Program-made: the position numbers and the translations under genes | Assembly: GCA_963921825.1 (NCBI GenBank) | Contig: OY997591.1 | Coordinates: 17,913,515 to 17,977,514 of the forward strand | DNA: 64,000 nt | From: Erodium maritimum | Lineage: Eukaryota > Streptophyta > Magnoliopsida > Geraniales > Geraniaceae | Reading direction: 5' to 3' | The notes under the pieces: generated by a model | Databases searched by the model: none | Told to the model about the DNA's origin: nothing | Seen by the model: only the letters and a program-made list of their open reading frames with translations | In this document: one piece after another, positions 60,605 through 64,000 of the stretch | Layout: each line of letters starts with the position of its first letter | How positions within the stretch are numbered: position 1 is the first letter of the stretch

Positions 60605-61698
60605 AGAACCCAACAAGGGGTGAACATGAATTGGACAATAAAATGATCTAAAATATGGAATTGCCCTCCATTAAACTCACAAATAACAGGTCTTAAACAC
60701 TTAGATTTTTCAACCCTTAAGCTCAAATAAAAATAGGTCTTAGACACCTAAATTTAGCAACCTATAAGCCCATAAATCAGTAGCGCCAACAACCCGACCT
60801 CAACAACCCTAACCAAATCTGGACAGATTAATCCCAGCTCAAAGATCAGATCCCACAAAGGGGATCGAAATCTTGTTAATACCGGCGGCCAACACCGCTA
60901 TGGCAGAGGCATTCCGGCGGCACCCACCAGAATCCAAAAATCCAACCACTAAGGCCGAAGGTTTTTCGATGGCATAGATGCCAGAAACTCGTCGGTCGCC
61001 AACACCAATTCCGGCGAGCCCGAGCCACAAAGTAGTCGGGAAATCGAACTAACCAGACGGCCCGAGGAAGAAAAGGGGAGGGAGAAAAAAGCCACAATTG
61101 GAAAGGGAAGAAGAGATGTCAAACTTGCGCATCACTGAGGAGAGAACACAGGAGCCGTAGACTCGAGGAGCCGGATCTGCCGACGACGCCACCGAGCAGG
61201 AGCCACCGTCTTCAGAAGCAATTTTGACCTAGCACCGCGCCGATCCATGAGCCGAAAACAGGTCCCACTGCTAGAGCCATATCGAGTCTACTGGATCTGA
61301 AGTGAGGATCCTCCACTGCGACACCGCAAGAGCCACCGAGCAAGAAGCGAACAGGGGACGAAACCGCAAGGATCCTCACCTTGAACGGTGGGGAAGGTCG
61401 TCCCACGGCCGGATCTGGCCCCAGTCGCCCCAAAAAGTCAACGGGGAAGAAGGGGAAAGGGAGATCTGAGGCGTTCAAGACGAAAAGAGGAGGGGAAAGG
61501 TAGATCAGATCGATATGGACTTGAAGGAGCGAGGAGGGGCCACCATCGTCTAGCTCAAAGGCCGCGAGACCTTGAGCAAGACCGGCGGTGACCAGAGTTG
61601 AGCGGCGGCGGGATTTGGTAGGCTAGGGTTTCGAAGTTCTAGAGACACTCTCTCTCCAGACCTCAGACTTAAAATATATCATTCATTGAGATGACTCT

Positions 61699-62224
61699 AC
61701 GTGTGTATCTAAGTTTGGGGCCACAATATCAGCCAGCGATAAATTAGATTGGATTCCGAAACAACAAGACATGGGTAAGCTACCTTGTGGAGAATGCCAC
61801 TATGGGGGTCATGAACGGAGAAATAGTTATTCAGGGAGCACAATGTTTTTTTCAAGTTGATTCCATGACTATAACCTGAACAAACCCAATTTTGGTGGCT
61901 ACACTTAAAGAGAAATTCCTGGAGGTTTTCAAAAGCAACTTGATCAAGGGTATATTGTTGCTCATCCCAATATCCTTATCTATTCCATGATGTTGGAGGG
62001 TGTGTTAGAGTAATATGAAGTATACCCTGTCATTCTATTCCATGATGTTGGAGTCTCGGGTTCCTCCTGAAAAGAGTAGCTACTATTTCAGATCCAAGTG
62101 ATGTGGAAAATTGCAAAAATTATTGTTGTATTATTACTCAATTGATCATTCGAGGAGTGCATTGAGTCATACGAGTGTTTGGGGTTGAATTAAACAAAGA
62201 AAGTGTGTTTGATCTCTAAATCAG
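61699..62224. other. Unassigned intergenic sequence
   Basis: About 525 bp that continues the sequence interrupted at 58519. No recognisable gene. Confidence 0.4.
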
Positions 62225-63655
62225 ACATTTGGGCAATCGTGTGTTCTTTTTTCTCTCAGCTGATAAAGAGATCCTTACTGATATTCTGAACTCAAAGTGG
62301 CAGTGGTGTAAATCTGGTTTTCTATTTCTGGATTGTGCTAAAGATTGGCTGAATGAGGCAGGAATTGTCTCGTGGTTTAAGGTGACGGGGTGCCCATTTT
62401 GGGTTGGTGTATGCAATCGTTTCAAAAAATTGGTAAAGCTGTCGGAGATTCTGGACTGGCTCTAAGAGATGAAACGTTTGAAAACTTGAATTATCTATTG
62501 ATTCGAACTTGTGACCATCCCACACAACTTATTATGAATCTGAAAGTGGAAAGTTTGAATTTCCCTATTTGAATTCAACCGATTGAATCCAAAGAGGTAC
62601 CTAGAAGTCTGGTTCGAGATTCTGGTGAAAAACAATGTGTTGAACAGTGTTGGGGAGACCAAATTGTGTTTCCCCCGTGCTAGAAGGTTACTTCAGCAAA
62701 AAATAAGAAAAATGTATTGAAAGAGCTTGAGAACTCGGCTTGGAGAAGCTTATCAAAATCCTCTAAATTGCAAAGCCCATACCAGTCTGGCTCTCACTTG
62801 GGCCGCAAGGAACGCGTGATGGAACAAAAAGGGGAAGGCTTCTGATCAACCCTAAGCAGCCTTTCGTATTCGGGTCTTATTCTGCAAAGGACATGTCATT
62901 AAGTCGAGAAAGAGCAAAGAGTGATCAGATGTGGAAAATTTTAAAATGTTTGAATCGGAGAGCATTGGCTGAAATTTTGTCGATAGATGAACATATTGAA
63001 GCATTAGATTTTGAAGTGGGTGACTCATTTGATTCAGCCTTTAGAGACGAGTCGGAAGAGGAGTATTTGTCAGAAGAGGAGGGTGAGAACTCGTCGCTCC
63101 CCGCTTCCCTCCCGTTCTGATCAATTATCAATTGGTGAAATTCATCTCTTGGAACATCAGGGGGATGAATGTCGTGCAAATGAGACGAAGTATTAGAGTG
63201 GCATTGTCTAAAAAAACCAAGATGTCGTGCTGATACATGAAACAAAAATGGACGTGGTTTCTATTTCCACTTTGAGAAGTTGCGGTTTTACGCGGGGATG
63301 GAAATCGGCTTTTATTCCTCCTAATTTGGCGTCGGAGGTGTGCTAACCGTTCGGAAAGAAGTTGTTTCTACTGATGCTTTTGATAACATCCTCGTGTGGA
63401 AAGGTGATCTGGTTTTCTGTTTGTTCATTTGAGTTGTGATGTACTGATCCTTGGGCGTGCATTATTCGGGTCCGACGTCGGAGTCAGTGAAGGAGTGAAG
63501 GCGCTCTATGTGTCTTTTTTGTTTTACCTATTTAGTTTCTTTACAGGTTTCTTTGTGGTTTTCTTGAAGATTTTTAGATCCCCTTTTTGTTGTATCTTTA
63601 TTCTCAGTTTCTTCTTTGAAAGTCTGAGTATTAATAAATTCATCGCCTATAAAAA
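62225..63655 (+). mobile_element. LINE copy I, internally deleted
   Basis: Plus-strand remnants in LINE order. The first is a DUF4283-like ORF1 part (62229-62572) with VFFFLSADKEILTDILNSKW and FQKIGKAVGDSGLALRDETF, in two frames. An acidic stretch follows (62893-63120, EEEYLSEEEGEN). The ORF2 endonuclease start is near 63134 with VKFISWNIRGMN. Soon after, it jumps to a 3'-end-like region ending ATTCATCGCCTATAAAAAAA (63655). Most of the endonuclease and all of the reverse transcriptase are missing. No target duplication was found. Confidence 0.72.
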
Positions 63656-64000
63656 AACATGCTAGCTTTACTATAAACATGAATTCGAGGGATGCTCGTT
63701 GTGTCAACCACGAATCAGTAGGCATAAAAATACAGAAATGATGCGTGGATTATGAAAAACATGATTGGTATGTTGCAAGTTATGAAAATGATAATTTTGC
63801 TAGGATTTTTGTGATCTCCTGTTATGAACAAAATGGAAAATGGTGTTATGGTGTGGTAGGGGAGTTGGCTTGTTATGCCCAACCTTCACGTTTGGGGTGG
63901 TTGTTAATCATACATGGACTAAAGGAAAATGATGGCAATAGAGCCGCTACACTCATGATATATTATCATATCAAACTACCGAGCGGATTAGGCCAATATA
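63656..64000. other. Unassigned sequence at window end
   Basis: 345 bp without a recognisable gene or repeat. Confidence 0.4.

Larger units (their letters stand above)
58534..61684 (-). mobile_element. LINE-like retroposon F, split by nested LINE E
   Basis: ATTGAGATGACTCT flanks it at 58520-58533 and 61685-61698, a perfect 14-bp duplication. The tail on minus is GCTTTGCTGATAAAAAAA (58534 side). The leader side (61684 inward) is pyrimidine-rich and contains TTCGAAACCCTAGCC. Removing LINE E and its duplication leaves about 1.2 kb with no long convincing frame. Leader and tail resemble the insertion at 28287-29706, so both probably belong to one non-autonomous family. Confidence 0.78.

Overview
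This is nuclear DNA of a flowering plant, most likely a eudicot. The evidence is spliced genes with GT-AG introns, plant-specific gene families (SCAB actin-binding protein, B1-type cyclin, CYP76-type cytochrome P450) and a dense layer of nested plant retrotransposons. No bacterial, CRISPR or organellar features were seen, and I recognised no tRNA or rRNA gene.

Three host genes can be supported. (1) Positions 50-2370 (+) hold the last eight exons of a SCAB-type (stomatal closure-related actin-binding) gene whose 5' part lies outside the window; a solo LTR sits in its seventh visible intron. (2) Positions 25249-27229 (+) hold a complete five-exon CYCB1-type mitotic cyclin (446 aa) with a destruction box. 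A TATA box and a perfect MSA mitotic promoter element lie upstream, and the cyclin fold is encoded by one intron-less exon. (3) Positions 37167-41406 (+) hold a complete two-exon P450 (494 aa, CYP76-like) whose 2.76-kb intron is filled with nested inverted-repeat elements.

The rest is mostly mobile DNA. 2887-21619 is one deleted LTR element carrying three later insertions: a solo LTR (3966-6376), a full-length 8.5-kb Copia element (8803-17257) and another solo LTR (18077-21177). Each has its own 5-bp target duplication. 22064-24640 has a truncated LTR of the same family and a LINE endonuclease fragment. 27637-29706 has two LINE-like insertions on the minus strand. 29762-36345 is a tandemly duplicated Copia 3' end, with a 2.95-kb solo LTR in the first unit. 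41665-48304 holds a LINE copy, then a TIR element into which a LINE with an RRM ORF1 and a solo Copia LTR have inserted. 49085-56565 is a decayed chromodomain-type Gypsy element split by a solo LTR. 58534-61684 is a LINE-like element with a second RRM-ORF1 LINE nested inside it. 62225-63655 is another deleted LINE.

The host genes look unrelated and do not form a pathway cluster. The most distinctive material is structural. One LTR family (plus-strand ends TGTCACGCCCC or GGGGCGTGACA) is present six times, mostly as solo LTRs, with a conserved small stem-loop and hypervariable palindromic arrays. There are also LINE copies that have an RRM ORF1 and a 3' tail but no ORF2. I found no convincing new multi-gene system.
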